This document shows positions 34,583-46,219 of a stretch of DNA of 64,000 bases, piece by piece; within the stretch, counting starts at the first letter, position 1; each line of letters starts with the position of its first letter. The notes beneath the pieces were generated by a model. It had not been told where the DNA came from. It ran no database searches and worked only from the letters and a program-made list of their open reading frames with translations. Source of the DNA: Clarireedia homoeocarpa (Eukaryota; Ascomycota; Leotiomycetes; Helotiales; Rutstroemiaceae); the NCBI GenBank assembly GCA_001465935.1, contig LNKV01000002.1, positions 434,001 through 498,000 of the forward strand, given 5' to 3'. The translations under genes were made by a program, and so were the position numbers.

Positions 34583-35730
34583 ATGGGCGATGCGGAGCTA
34601 CAAAGTCATAAGAGGAAAGCTGATTCCATAGATTTTATACCGAATGATACCACATATGCAGCCATTACCTTGAATCGCAAATCTGTCAAGACCAATTCCA
34701 GTTCGACACCGTATGGATTTAGTGACAAGATGGTGGAAGCTTCGCCAAACGTAGATGTCCGCCCCAGTGGCATGTCGTTAGGTTTACTCAGTGAGCAGTC
34801 AGCGTGTGAGTCGCGTGGTAATGCGACGACTGCTCTGGAAGCGCGTGCTGGGTCAGGAATGCGCTCTGATAAACCGTTAGGAGAGCCTACGGCGGTTGAG
34901 GGCGAGTCTGCGAATGAAGCTGGGGTTGATGGAGATGGCAGTACGACTTCCAAGACACCTCAGATCTCTAAACAAGGACCGTGTTCGCTACCTAAGATAG
35001 AACGCTCCGTTCCGAGTTCCGAATCAGGCGTATCTAATGGATCATCGCCGACAGCACACAGGACGGAAACGGGAAATTCAGACCCAACAGCGACACCGCC
35101 CTCGAAATCACCGTCAAATGAACTACAGCGACTATCAGCATTTATGGCACCTTTGGAGTTCTATTTGCCGCTAGATAAATTCAAGTGTCCCTGGATCACC
35201 TCTCGGGATCAAAATCCTGCTTGGCTACCGCCCTTTCATGTTTGTGCAGAAAGAGAGTTCATCCAGAATTACAATGAGCAGGTTTCGCAAGTGGAAGTCT
35301 ACAACCCTTTCCAGCGACGTACGTTCCATACGGAATCTCTAGGGACGGGAGTGGTAAGGATCGAAGTTGTAGGGACGACAGGTGATAAGGTTCAAGTCAC
35401 GTTAAAGAATGTGTAGTGAGTATCTTTTTCTATTTAAATATTTGAAGCTTTCTATTCTGATCGATGTTATTGAAAGATCTCGGTTAATAAGAACGCAGCC
35501 ATATCCCCGCTCTTGGGTGTAACATTTTCTGTCCTTCTACAGCAGGCTCGCGTCTGAATGGACTAGCAGTGGAACTGGAAACAGCAGGGTCAGTATCTCA
35601 TGGAAAGGAGTGGTTTGCTCTGCAGACCTGCCGTAGGGATTATATGGTGCTTAAAGGGCAGGCTGTTCAGTTCGACGGAACGCCTATTGTGAGAGATTTT
35701 GCGCCGTGTAGAGAAGTAGACCCGGCGTAG
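34583..35730 (+). CDS. Protein with a Ty1/copia Pol-like beta-barrel domain, possibly domesticated
   Basis: Exons 34583-35415 and 35499-35730, joined through GTGAGT...CGCAG (83 nt); 354 aa. Without the splice the frame stops at 35416, which hides the last 76 residues; after it 76 codons stay open to a TAG at 35730. Seen: about 180 residues of Ser/Thr/Pro-rich disordered sequence, then a compact part: PLDKFKCPWITSRDQNPAWL, HTESLGTGVVRIEVVG, VTLKNVYHIPALGCNIF, SRLNGLAVELET and YMVLKGQAVQFDG. The pattern GxGxV..V.L.NV.hhPxL..N is that of the beta-barrel region before the integrase in Ty1/copia polyproteins. No DSG protease triad, zinc knuckle, integrase or RT follows. It may be a host gene made from that domain or a relic. 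Function unknown. Confidence 0.65.
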
Positions 35731-36833
35731 CTGCGATGTGAATCAGGAGCGATAGGAAGTGAATAGAGGATGAAATAGCACAATGGGCACAAATATAGCA
35801 TTGTGACGAGATTACCAGTAAATCAGGTTTATAATTAGCATTTGAAGCAGTGAGTTGGCCTGCTCTTCGACCTGGATACATCCGACACTCCTGTATATGC
35901 GGCGCATCAGGATAGGAAACATACCATTTGTACCTACCTGACATACAAAAAGGACTTGAAAGTTGGACATAACATGTGAAAACATGCAATCATAGTCAGC
36001 TGTAGCAGTAACGGATATCGAATTTAGCGGTGAGAAAACCAGATTCTTAGTCCAAAGTCGTGCATCAATTCATGGCCATGGAAATTGCCTTATACATTAG
36101 AATGTGAAGTACATAGATATGCATGGCAGAAATATACCTAAATTCAGCCGCTTGGCCAGCTTTTCTATCCGTCCTCAAGGTCCAGAGCATATAATTATAT
36201 TCTCCATCTAGTCCGGCACCGCATACCGATCTGCCTACAGGGAAGAAAATGCCTCACACTGCACAATGTATAACTAACTGCAAGTGTCCCAAAAAGAAAG
36301 CCCAAAAGTTGAATCCGTAGTTAGTATTTCCAGGAAGGATATATTTTAGGCGCCGGAGAAAATATTGGAAGGAAACATGATTGGTCGGTTCTACTACTGC
36401 AGGATGATTGGCGGCCAGAAATAGACACAGCCCCAGCACCCAAGCCTTGGAACGGGTGCGCAAGTGAGGGGATTGGATGGCGCGTTTGCTTGGTTGCGAC
36501 AACATGGATGCGGCGAGGTTATATGAATGGGCGGCGGCTGCTGCTTTCCGCGAAAGGGAAGTGAAGTGCGAAGTTTCCTCTCTTGAATTATTTGCGAGGG
36601 ATTGACGGATTGCTTGGGATTAGGCGATTAAGATCTGGCATTGTGAGTACAGGAATTGAAAAGTAGTGCGGGGCAAGCTGAGCGAGCTCGGCGGTGGAGA
36701 TATTTGGGTTGTGAGGTGTTTGCTGACTGAAGCTCAGCTTGAGAACAACGAAGAAAATCTCTATAAGAGCTTGAAAACTATCCACTTGGACAGCTTTTCA
36801 TTCGCCGTTTGCTGATTTTCTAAGCAAACCAAG
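35731..36833. other. Intergenic region
   Basis: 1.1 kb with no supported gene. A short minus-strand frame at 36505-36254 begins MLSQPSKRAIQS but breaks after about 36 residues at a possible donor and leads nowhere convincing. Confidence 0.5.
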
Positions 36834-38380
36834 ATGTCTACATATTATCCTCGTAAGTATTGAGTGATGGCCAGCACAGAGATTCAACAGCTAATTCTTC
36901 TATAGCTCCTCCTGGAGGTAATGGAGGTAAGAAATTGTCGGGACCACGAAAAACGAGAGTCTAACACCTTTTCACAGCTTCGTCACAGCAACAATACGCA
37001 CCTCCTCCAAGCTCTCCTCCTCCAAATCAAAGCTCCTTCCAATACGCCGCACCTCCCAGCTCTCCTCCAAATCAAAACTCCTTCCAATACGCCCCGCCTC
37101 CCACCTCTCCACCTGCCAACCAAGCCTCCAATGCCTACTACCCACCTCCTCCCTCCGGCGGCGTCGCAACAACCTACTCACCACCACCACAATCCCACCC
37201 TACTCCTCCCGCAGCCCAAGCATATGCCTCACCCCCGAACTTCTCTCACCGGCCCTCCTACTCCGGTTCCAGCCACCAGGCACCTCCACCCCAGGCCCAA
37301 CCTACATCTGCCTCTGCCGTGTCTCCGCAAGAGACATCTCTTCCCTCCTATGCGCGCGGCGGCCCTGTAAATCCCTCCGATTACCCACCCGAGAAACCCG
37401 CTTTGAATACGAGTTTGACGCAAAACCTTGACCATGGCGCGCCTTCTGCATCGCATTTTGTAGGTGCGGGTGCGACGCAGGATGATGTTGGGACGTTCAA
37501 TGGTGGGAGTTATAGGATTTCACATCGGGATACGAACACAATTGTTACGATACAGCTGGCTATGGGATGTCCGTTAACTGTCAAGCCTGGTATTTATTTT
37601 TCATTTTTCCTGCAATCAATTCGGAAGGCAAAGAGAAAGAAACGATGGCTGACGATATACATGATAAATGCAGGTGCAATGATCGCAATGTCCCCCACTA
37701 TAACCCTGAAGGGTGCCATAAAGTTCTCCATGAAAAAGCTTGTCATGTCCGGCGAGATGGCACATTCGACATACACCGGCCCAGGCGAACTGCTCCTTGC
37801 TCCGACTGCTCTGGGTGATATAACAAGTATCCGTTTGACGGGCGACGAACAGTGGAGTGTTGGGCGAGATGCGTATCTAGCTTGTACGCAGGGTGTGGTT
37901 CGAGAGTATAAGAGACAAGGGCTCGGAAAGGCGATGTTCAGTGGAGAAGGGCTATTTGTCTATAAGATCAGTGGAGTCGGTTTATTGTGGATTAGCAGTT
38001 TGGGGGCGATTATCAGAAAAGATGTAGGTTTTCTCATCTTTTGCATTTTCGGTAGTTTTTGTATAAAGGTCAAATAGAATGATACTAATGGGGAGACATA
38101 GCTTACGGATGGGGAGAGGTATATCGTTGATAACGGCCATCTAGTCGCTTGGAATACGAAGTATATTCTTGAGAGAGTGGCTTCAGGAGGTATCATTTCG
38201 GGGTTGTCGAGCGGAGAGGGTTTGGTGTGTAAGTTCACAGGACCGGGAACTGTATTCATACAGACGAGGAATCCGGTAAGTTGTCTATACCTTTTTCTAT
38301 TACCTCGGAAATCATGAAACTAACTGCAATCATAGACTGCATTTGCACAATGGATGAGTGCGCATGGGGCAGCTGGGTAG
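36834..38380 (+). CDS. AIM24-family protein with Pro-rich N-terminus
   Basis: Six exons: 36834-36852, 36906-36926, 36978-37589, 37674-38023, 38102-38275, 38336-38380; 406 aa. All introns are GT..AG, with the first two exons of only 19 and 21 nt. Seen: MSTYYPPPPGGNG, then 120 residues of Pro/Gln/Ser-rich repeats (units like NQSSFQYAAPPSSPP), then the AIM24 double-psi-like domain: TIVTIQLAMGCPLTVKPG, GAIKFSMKKLVMSGEM, YTGPGELLLAPT, GLFVYKISGVGLLWISSLGA and the C-terminal GPGTVFIQTRNPTAFAQWM. Yeast Aim24 is mitochondrial and linked to MICOS, but this protein lacks an obvious presequence, so a cytosolic role is more likely. Small exons make a wrong start likely in automatic models. Confidence 0.9.
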
Positions 38381-39324
38381 GTGGCGACGATGGTATAGTC
38401 ATGGAGAAATTGGAAAAGAGAATGATGGACTTCTTTCAAGTTTGGTGTTTATTTGTGGTGATGGCTGCATATCTTCGAGGACTTTCTTTAATATCTTGGG
38501 AGTTTTTTTGTTTTTCGGGAATGGTTCTTGGGAATGATATCTTTTTGTTACGGTCTCTCATGTCTTAAATCGAAATTGCGAAGCTATATTGGGAGTTTAG
38601 CTCCTCTGCCAGTAATGGAAGTTCTTCCCTGCTATCTAGTTCTTTCCACTTTCAAGAAAAATGTTGCTGTCGGCTTGGCTGGCATAGGTAGGTGGTAGGT
38701 AGGTAGGTAGTATGTGCTTTCCTATTGTATATCCTCAGGGCTCCTTCCCTTTCCACAAGCCACTTGCTCCCAAGAAAATTCTTTCTTCCTTATTTCTCCT
38801 CTTCCAGCATTTTCCTCTTCACTCCCCCATCACAGCACACAGCAACATAGCTACAAATTTTGCTCTCCCTCCCTCCTCCTCCTAGCGTACACCATCCCAT
38901 CCCACCAGCAGCGTGGCACATCTTGGTTTGCAATTATTACTACTGTCTTTCCCCATCCCGGCTGCTTGTTGTTGCCGCCCACTTTTGGTCCTCTTTTCAT
39001 CAGTGCTGTGTCTTCTTCTCTTTTTGCCCTTGCCCCCCGGCCACCCTATACAATTCAGACACGACCACTGGACTGAACTGCTACTCGATCATTTAGAAGT
39101 GCTTCACAACTGACGATTGGTAGAAGTTGAGCGGCATCTAAAGCTTGAAACGATCCACTGGATGTTGCACACGAGAACTCTTTGTGCTGAAATTCAGAAG
39201 TCTGGGGGATTGTTGCAAACCTAGTTCCTTACTCCCCGCTCTCCTTTCTGCTCTTGGTATCGGGATTTTACTTGCAGCATACTGCCACTGCATAAAGTTG
39301 ATTGATTTGGTGTGGTCAGGTGTA
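38381..39324. other. Intergenic region with CT-rich leader
   Basis: 940 bases: aim24 3' UTR, a GGTA repeat near 38690-38711, and a long CT-rich leader (38750-39050) typical of a fungal 5' UTR. Bases 39245-39285 resemble a 5' UTR intron end (TTACTTGCAG), unproven. Confidence 0.5.
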
Positions 39325-41436
39325 ATGGTGCATTACGAGAAGAGAACCGCACGACTAGTGCTAAGAGGAGTACCGCCTAGAGAGTCAGCGAGGCTCATGT
39401 TGAGACCACAGATGCAGCAGATGGCAGTACCGCACAATGCGTCGGAGAATGGGCCATACCAAATGGCACAGCCAAGAGATATCCATATTCGAGTATCACA
39501 CCCTTCCATGGACGTACCGTACGGGCCGTTTCAACTGTTGAATCCATACCATTGTCCCCCGACCACACCCACCTCTGCTGGACATCTACCCATACGAATG
39601 GCAAAGCCAGAAAATTTCCATGGGCTTCCACACCCGCCAATTCACAACTTCGGAGACACCCAATTTCGTAACGACCATGCTCCTCCGCCATATGCGCACA
39701 TACATGGGGTGTTTGATGGGGAGGATATTGAGGGATACCATCCCAGAATGGCTTTGCGTGTTTTGAGGCAAGAAGCTATACGGCCAATCATGAAAGGTGG
39801 AAACTTTCCACTCGATAGACAGCACCATCACCTTTCGAGGCCAGATTTTGTTACCCATGTGCATGCTGATCATCGGAGAATCGACACAAGATGTCCTACT
39901 ATCGACCGAGGTCTTGAAGCTAGAATCCGTGAGTCACTTGCTCGCAGTGGCCTTCTTCGAGACTGTCCGGAGCCAGAGTATGTCACCAAGCCAGCCATAC
40001 AGGACCCTGCCATCGTTGCTTACGGTCCTATTACCTCTCGGCACGAGCCAAGTTATCATCGCAAAACCAGATCACACTCCAGTATGATGGAGCTCTCGGA
40101 GGAAATTTTACGTGGATCGGGGAATGAGGTTCCTCGGGATCCTGTTATGATTGATAACCCACAAATGAACATGCGACGAAAAGAGAGAAGACATCCATTC
40201 AAAGAATCCTTCTCCAGTGGCGTATCCCAACAAACTCAAACTTACAGAGGTGTGGAATCAAAGTTTCAGGCCCTGAAGAGGAGGGATCAAAATCGATCAT
40301 ACGATGATGAAGTTGGCCCGAAGTTCTTGACAAAAGAGGATTATACACCTACTAAGAGAATCATCGGCTACTATGTAGATCCCCCGGCCGGAGCTGCTCG
40401 AAATACAAGAAAAGTCACGGCAAGAGCCTCTGAGCCTCTCGTAGAAAACATTCTTGTATCGCCGAAGAAAACATCTAAGGCCTCATCTGAGCCCAATATT
40501 CCGAAGCAAGAGGCGAACGATGAAATCGCCCTTCCTGCACCTGCGCAAATGATTGTGGATGTCACAGAGAACAGGTCGAAGACATCATGTTCTTTATTGA
40601 ACCCTGTAGAACGCCCGTCACCTATGAAGATGGTTAAGATTATCGATGTTAAGAACAACACCTCTGCAAGCCCCCCGCGAAGCCCAAACGAGAAGTCAGG
40701 CTCCAATTCCGAACCCCAGGTGATGGACGATATTATAGGGCAGCTCGAGGACGTGATACCGGAGAAGGTGGAGAAAAGAGACCCATTGGAAGATTGCATC
40801 AGATCACTTGCTACATGGAATAAAGGGGATCGGGCGAAGCTTCAAAAGCTACTGGAGGTTTTGAAGTCCATGAATATCGACGATAGTCCCAGACCTAGCT
40901 CACCTACCAATACTATTGACACCACTATCAGAAGTCCGAGAAGGGAAAGAAAGTCTTATAGCAGTCTCAATCCTCACGCGGCCTGCTTCAACGATTTCTC
41001 GAGTGTGAGGGAGCATACATCTGAAAGCCGAAAGGAATTCCACCAGCGACAAGGTATAGCATTGCATGAAACCTTTGCTAACCCACTCCCAATATTCAAC
41101 CAAGAGCTGAACATGCCAATGGGCCCAGTTTGGGTCAAAACAGAGGCGAACAAGTTCATTAGGCCACCGCCTGGATTGCCTATTCCCATTCGAGTACCTG
41201 TGGACAAGGTTCCTAGCGAGGATGATGAAGGACGTATGGCTTTCCCAATGGACCAGCGCATATCGGAACCTCTTTTAGCACGCTTCCTCGAAAAGTATCC
41301 ACTTACTGGCACCACAGCACCTACACCACTTCCGCCTCCTCCAACTGAGCTGAAGACCGCGGCCCAGATCCAAGAGCAACTTGAGCGTCTTCTTTTGCAA
41401 GAGAAGGAGAAGAAGGCTTTCAAGAAATTTCTGTGA
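39325..41436 (+). CDS. Disordered orphan protein, 703 aa
   Basis: Single exon from the first in-frame ATG (39325); the frame is open upstream to 39145, but no ATG lies there. I do not recognise the product. Seen: a His/Pro/Met-rich N-terminus (HHHLSRPDF, HVHADHR), charged middle blocks (RRKERRHPFKES, FQALKRRDQNRSYDDE, FLTKEDYTPTKRIIGYYVD), a predicted helical part DPLEDCIRSLATWNKGDRAKLQKLLEVLKS, then IRPPPGLPIPIRVP and a final Glu/Lys/Leu coiled-coil-like end QEQLERLLLQEKEKKAFKKFL. Largely disordered, so a scaffold or RNA-related role is possible but unsupported. The steady reading frame over 2.1 kb and clear codon pattern say it is a real gene. Confidence 0.75.
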   Translation: MVHYEKRTARLVLRGVPPRESARLMLRPQMQQMAVPHNASENGPYQMAQPRDIHIRVSHPSMDVPYGPFQLLNPYHCPPTTPTSAGHLPIRMAKPENFHGLPHPPIHNFGDTQFRNDHAPPPYAHIHGVFDGEDIEGYHPRMALRVLRQEAIRPIMKGGNFPLDRQHHHLSRPDFVTHVHADHRRIDTRCPTIDRGLEARIRESLARSGLLRDCPEPEYVTKPAIQDPAIVAYGPITSRHEPSYHRKTRSHSSMMELSEEILRGSGNEVPRDPVMIDNPQMNMRRKERRHPFKESFSSGVSQQTQTYRGVESKFQALKRRDQNRSYDDEVGPKFLTKEDYTPTKRIIGYYVDPPAGAARNTRKVTARASEPLVENILVSPKKTSKASSEPNIPKQEANDEIALPAPAQMIVDVTENRSKTSCSLLNPVERPSPMKMVKIIDVKNNTSASPPRSPNEKSGSNSEPQVMDDIIGQLEDVIPEKVEKRDPLEDCIRSLATWNKGDRAKLQKLLEVLKSMNIDDSPRPSSPTNTIDTTIRSPRRERKSYSSLNPHAACFNDFSSVREHTSESRKEFHQRQGIALHETFANPLPIFNQELNMPMGPVWVKTEANKFIRPPPGLPIPIRVPVDKVPSEDDEGRMAFPMDQRISEPLLARFLEKYPLTGTTAPTPLPPPPTELKTAAQIQEQLERLLLQEKEKKAFKKFL

Positions 41437-42055
41437 TTGTGGAGAATCTTTGTTAGAAAGCGAGAATATCAATAAATATGGTATTATGAAACTTAGTAGA
41501 GTTATTGGCAAAGCGGATTTTATGTATTTTCTAGAGAGAATGGCAGAAAAAATTAGCAGGAGATCAGGAAAAGTCCTTGTATTCAATTATTTGTTGTAGT
41601 AGTGTCAAATGTTTGGTTTTCTTTGATAGCCATGCATAATGAGTTGGGTTTAGAGGAATATGAATGCTTGATTCGTAGTGATGCAAGATGCACTATCAGA
41701 ATCGAACGATGTGAGGATGCGTATTGCGTAAAAGACGAAGGGAAGGTCAACGTGCGGCCGCACTTGCCGTCCGCACTTACAGCAACCTTTGTTGATTGAC
41801 CTTCCACAACAATAGCTCTTAAAACTCATTTTCGGCATATCTAGTTCGACATACGGGAGATCTGAAGCTCTCAATTCTACGTCTGAAGCTGTGCGTATAA
41901 CTACTACTTGGTTTTTGGAATAATCTAGATCAATTACACTTCCGAACCGAGCTCAAAAAGCTCTATATTCCGTCTCTGCTGCTATTGAACCGCGACACTC
42001 ACCACGGTGTTTAATCCGCATATTGTCGTTCTGGTGGGCGCAACTCGACAACACG
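41437..42055. other. Intergenic region
   Basis: 620 bases with a hairpin-capable inverted repeat (41741-41805) between the orphan gene and Med1. No gene is seen. Confidence 0.5.
41741..41805. repeat. Inverted repeat with nested 12-bp palindrome
   Basis: Perfect 10-base arms GGAAGGTCAA (41741-41750) and TTGACCTTCC (41796-41805) enclose a 45-base loop that itself contains the palindrome GTGCGGCCGCAC (41752-41763). It lies about 300 bases after the orphan gene's stop and 250 before the Med1 ATG. Confidence 0.75.
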
Positions 42056-44097
42056 ATGGCGACGCCAACACCAGGCAAACATACCGCAGGCGGGGTAGCA
42101 GCTACCCCGCCAGTCTCGACACCTTTCTCGAATTCCCATCTCGCGTTCTCACCACACGGGCCCCGCTCCGTCGTGCCTTCTCCATCGCAGATAAAGAAAG
42201 CAAGTCCGGCTGGTACGGCGCACTCGAACCAGGGCGGATACAATATGGGGATGGTGGGTTACGATAGTCCAAGCGCGGCGCTGGCTTTGGGGATGGGCGA
42301 GGGAATGGATTTGGGGATTGATTTACATGGGACAGGGCTGGGTGGCAGTTTGGGGGCGGGCACTTTGAGTATACCCGGAAGAGATGAGGAGGAGAAGAGG
42401 AGGAGGTTGGCGGCTGTCGTGGATATTTTGAAGGTACGTAGAGGGGCAATTTTTGGAGGATTTCAGCTAATTCGTGAATGGGATAGGCAAATAAAGGTCG
42501 ACTCAGCGAGGCGGGACTGGAACGATTAGCGCGCAGAATCGGATTGGAGTGTTTATGGGAAGACCAAATGGGCAGTTCAAGCAATGGACGGACACTCATT
42601 ATAGCAGGAACGGCGCTGGCGCTCGATATCGACTTCTCGAATAATATCGTGCAGAAAGTTGCTCTTTCTTTTCCAGATGCGCCAGAGTCCGTAACGAGAC
42701 ATGCGAAAACCGCTTCGGATATCTTATTGAGAGATTTACAGTTCAAGCCTGGAGAGAGTCCGTTAACCAAAATGCTAGATCGGTTTGCGGCGAATCTAGA
42801 GAGGTTGACTATGTTGGATAAGTTGAGTGTGCTACCAGTGCTCAATTGTCATGAAGCCATAGCGGGGATATTCACAAGCTTGGACAAGCTACATAAGTGG
42901 GAGATTAACAGGCTGAAGGAGAACGATATGGTGGGCATGTCCGACGAGGCGATTGCCAAGGCGGTGATGTGTTCTCGGAGTGGAACGCCAGCTATGCATT
43001 CGCGGGAGCGGATAGGCTTGAGCTTGCATTACTGGCAGGAGAAGCGACGGATTGCCGAGAACGAGAAGATTCCGAAGAGGAAGACATGGACTTTGTTGAT
43101 AGAATGTGCGGCGCTTCCTGCACTGCTCTACCCTCCTTTAAGGGTGTCTGATAAATGGATATCGGATGATATACAGCAGGCAGATCCGCAAGTTGATGAG
43201 CTGTTCCGAGCGCAGTTGCGAGATGAACCGATTCTGGATTGGCTAGAACCAGATAACACGCTTCTACCATCGAGCTCTGAAAATAAGACTGATAGTCTAG
43301 ACGGCACAACACAGAAATATCCGGAAGTTATGTTCGTGGCAAAATTCGAACCCCCAGTCATTGTACCTTACGCGACGGCTATGCAGATCTACAATTCAAC
43401 TGGTGCTACTTTTGATTTCTCGGAGATGACTACATATGATAGTCTCATGTTCCCGCCTACGCCTGAGGAAGCATCGAAGACGTCAGAAGCTCAATCACGA
43501 ACTATCAAATCCGAGAGGAACGTCCCGGTGTGGGAGAAAGGTGGCGGAAAGAAGATTAAGAATCATAAGAATACTCTATTCATCGAAAAGATCGAGTACG
43601 GGCGTACACTCACCGAACTTTCGTTCAATCACCCCAGACAGCTGGTCGAGATGTTGCCAAGCTTAAGACAATTCTCCTTTTTGACTACGATCCTCAAGAA
43701 AACTTTTCCCACCGAATCTAAGAAGACATCTCCGTCGAAAGCAGAACCAAAGATCAATAATCCTCCAACCAAGAAACAAGAATTCACCGCATTCATGAAA
43801 GATCTTAGTCTCACTGACGCAAACCAGAATAAGTCTCTTCCACTCGATATTTCACTTACGCTCACACCAATGCCACGTCTTCAAGTCGTCTTCCCGTTTA
43901 AGAAGAGAACGGCGAATGTTACTTTTGAGATCCAGGGAAATGGTAGTGTTGTGGTTATAGGGGAAAATCTTCTGGGTGCTGCGGATGGGAAGGGGGCGGA
44001 TGGAGGGAGGGAGTTGAGTAGAAAGGATTTGGGCAGGATGTTGGAGGTTACGGAGGATTTGGGTACATGGGCTGAGTGGTGTTGTGGGAGGTTGTAG
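42056..44097 (+). CDS. med1: Mediator complex subunit 1, fungal type
   Basis: Component of the middle module of Mediator, the co-activator joining transcription factors to RNA polymerase II. Exons 42056-42433 and 42487-44097 (intron 53 nt, phase 0); 662 aa. Seen: a Pro/Ser/Gly-rich N-terminus, then GRLSEAGLERLARRIGLECL, RTLIIAGTALALDIDFSNNI with QKVALSFPDAPESV and ASDILLRDLQ, the core of the fungal Med1 domain; later VPVWEKGGGKKI and a C-terminal LEVTEDLGTWAEWC. Splicing restores KANKGRLSEAGL across the intron. The insert from about 400 to 520 is Lys/Ser/Pro-rich. Confidence 0.9.
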
Positions 44098-45487
44098 AGG
44101 GCGATTCAGTCATAGAAAGAAACACCTTCGTCATTACTATTCCAGAGGCAGAAAGGGAGATTTTAAAGATACCCGTGGAATTTTCTATATATATTATCAC
44201 TGAGTTTGAAATATCAAAATTAAATCTCACATATAATTAATTGTAAAATAACACCATAATGCTTTTGTGCTACTTACCAAACCTCCAGTTCGATAGATGG
44301 GAGGGGTAGGGGTGTGTGGTGTGGGGCGGGGTGGTGTGGGGCGGGGTGGTGTGGGGCGGGGTGGTGTGGGGTGGGGTGCTCGTCGCCGCCCCCGCTTAAA
44401 ATAAGGGGCACAAAAAATCATCAAAAAGAAAAATACATACAACAGTGGGGATTCGCTGGTGGTCACCCACCCAACTACTAATCCACCGATTCAAGGCTTG
44501 TGTATGGCAGAGCGGACGGGATGCCCATTTTTCCTTGATCTATGGTCGTATGTGCTAGTTTCGGGGGAATCAAAACTCATATAGGACAAGTATTGATGAA
44601 GAAACGAATAATGATGCAGTGCTGAAGAAGATGCTTTGGGTGGGAGGATAGATACATACATAGACTCGCGCTGATTTCTGAGACTAAGAATAGAAGTGAA
44701 AACTGGGTGATGCAGAAATAAATCAAGGCCGAGTGGAATTGGTGCAAAATGAGTACTCAGTACAGTCAGTGTTCATCCAAGAAGATCTGGATTGACTGTC
44801 ATTGGCACAAGATGTTTTTTTGGCATTGGTTTGTAAACTAGAAAGATCTAGTAAGTGATGAAACAATGTAGCTTATTTCTCTTCCCACACTTTTCATGAG
44901 GTCTGTGCTGCCTGCCGGCGATCACTATTCGAATGGCTCCAGCTCCTCCAATATTTTTGCTTGAACAGTAGTCGAGGCTAGTATGATAAAGATGTAGTCA
45001 TCTTCCATGCGGTCTGTGATTACGAATTCATTGAAAAGCTCTTCGGTGCTAAGAGGGTTTGTGGGCAAAGACAGATAGATAGCCTGAAGTGTTGGGAGAT
45101 GTCAAATGAATCCACTTCTATGCGAAATCCGAAGTACAGCTATGACTATACTAAAAAGAGATCCGGAACTTGATCAAGGCTATAATACACTGATAAAACT
45201 GTCCGAAAGGCTATTTAAGGGTATTCCCAAAACCGAAACAACTCTATATTCTATTATATATAGGCTTCTAAGCAACTGACTATACCAGACTATTACGTTT
45301 TCTCATTTTTGAGGATATAAATACTATCCAAATTGCTATCTAATTAGTTCCTTAGATAGATCAATCATACTATATTTCTATACATTCCCATTTCCCAGAG
45401 CTTCTAGTTTAACAAAAAGTGACGGGCAGTCTAGATTGTTGAGGGCATAGCAGGTTGACACAAAGAATAGTGCCTGTAAGGTTCGAA
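44098..45487. other. Intergenic region with G-rich minisatellite and AT-rich stretch
   Basis: 1.4 kb with no intact gene. It holds a 15-base G-rich repeat (44316-44378) and, from about 45100 to 45420, an AT-rich stretch unlike its flanks that leads into the monooxygenase-like fragment. Confidence 0.5.
44316..44378. repeat. 15-bp G-rich minisatellite
   Basis: About four tandem copies of GGTGTGGGGCGGGGT, with runs of 4 G that could form quadruplex DNA. It lies about 220 bases after the Med1 stop. Confidence 0.85.
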
Positions 45488-45865
45488 ATGGATTTAACAA
45501 TAATAAAGCAAACTGTGCTTGTACTCGATTCAACTGTTCTACTGAGCTATCTACACTGGGAAGGACTTGGCCTTAGACTCACCGCATATTTCGACGGCAA
45601 CGTCAAGATCCCCTCGAGCGAACAAGCAACAAAGGAGATAGCATATGCTAACGCTTCTTCTAAGCGGCGATATCCTGCAAATGGCGTTACTGGTAACTAC
45701 TTTCATCTTGACCTAGTAGGTTATACTGACAAACCCATGGCCAATGTGGGCTTGAAATCGTATAAACAGAAGGGCTGGCTTGGTAATTTCATGGATCCAT
45801 GTATTACCAGTGATTACAGAGATATGAAGCGTAAGTATCTCCAAAACTATGGATCCACAAATTGA
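45488..45865 (+). pseudogene. Flavin-monooxygenase-like C-terminal fragment
   Basis: Open frame from the ATG at 45488 to TGA at 45865 (125 aa); the frame is open back to a TTG at 45455. The segment LGLRLTAYFDGNVKIPSSEQ, KRRYPANGVTGNYFHLDLVG and QKGWLGNFMDPCITSDYRDM resembles, in my reading, the C-terminus of fungal flavin-dependent monooxygenases. There is no FAD or NADPH GxGxxG motif, and the bases before it are AT-rich and not coding. I read it as the end of a gene whose front is lost, or a decayed copy. The family call is uncertain. Adjacent to the glutathione S-transferase gene. Confidence 0.4.
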
Positions 45866-46219
45866 TAAAAGAGCTTGGGAGGTTTCACAGGATTAGATTG
45901 TTACCATGCTTTGAAATTTTGAGGCTCAGTTTACTATTTCAAATGCATATGCTCCGATGAAAATTCTAAGTACAATCATGTTGGAGCTCAAGATCGCTAG
46001 TAAAGTACGGCTGGAACTATTTTCACGAATACTGTTTTCCGCGCTGAGGGCGAGATGAGCAAGGCACAAGGATTCAATTCATTTATGTAGATAGAGAATG
46101 CTGTCCTCAACAGTGATCTTAAGATAGGCTAATGATATGACCAAAAGCGTGAACAGGCTAGGCGTGGCTGTGCTTCCTATTGTGTGCAACAACAGATATG
46201 CATGCTACCATTGCAACGA
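45866..46219. other. Spacer
   Basis: About 350 bases between the fragment and the 3' end of the glutathione transferase gene. No feature is seen. Confidence 0.5.

Noticed and set aside
36254..36505. 83-codon minus-strand frame beginning MLSQPSKRAIQS
   Set aside because: Possible splice sites exist, but the product would be about 43 residues with no recognisable feature.
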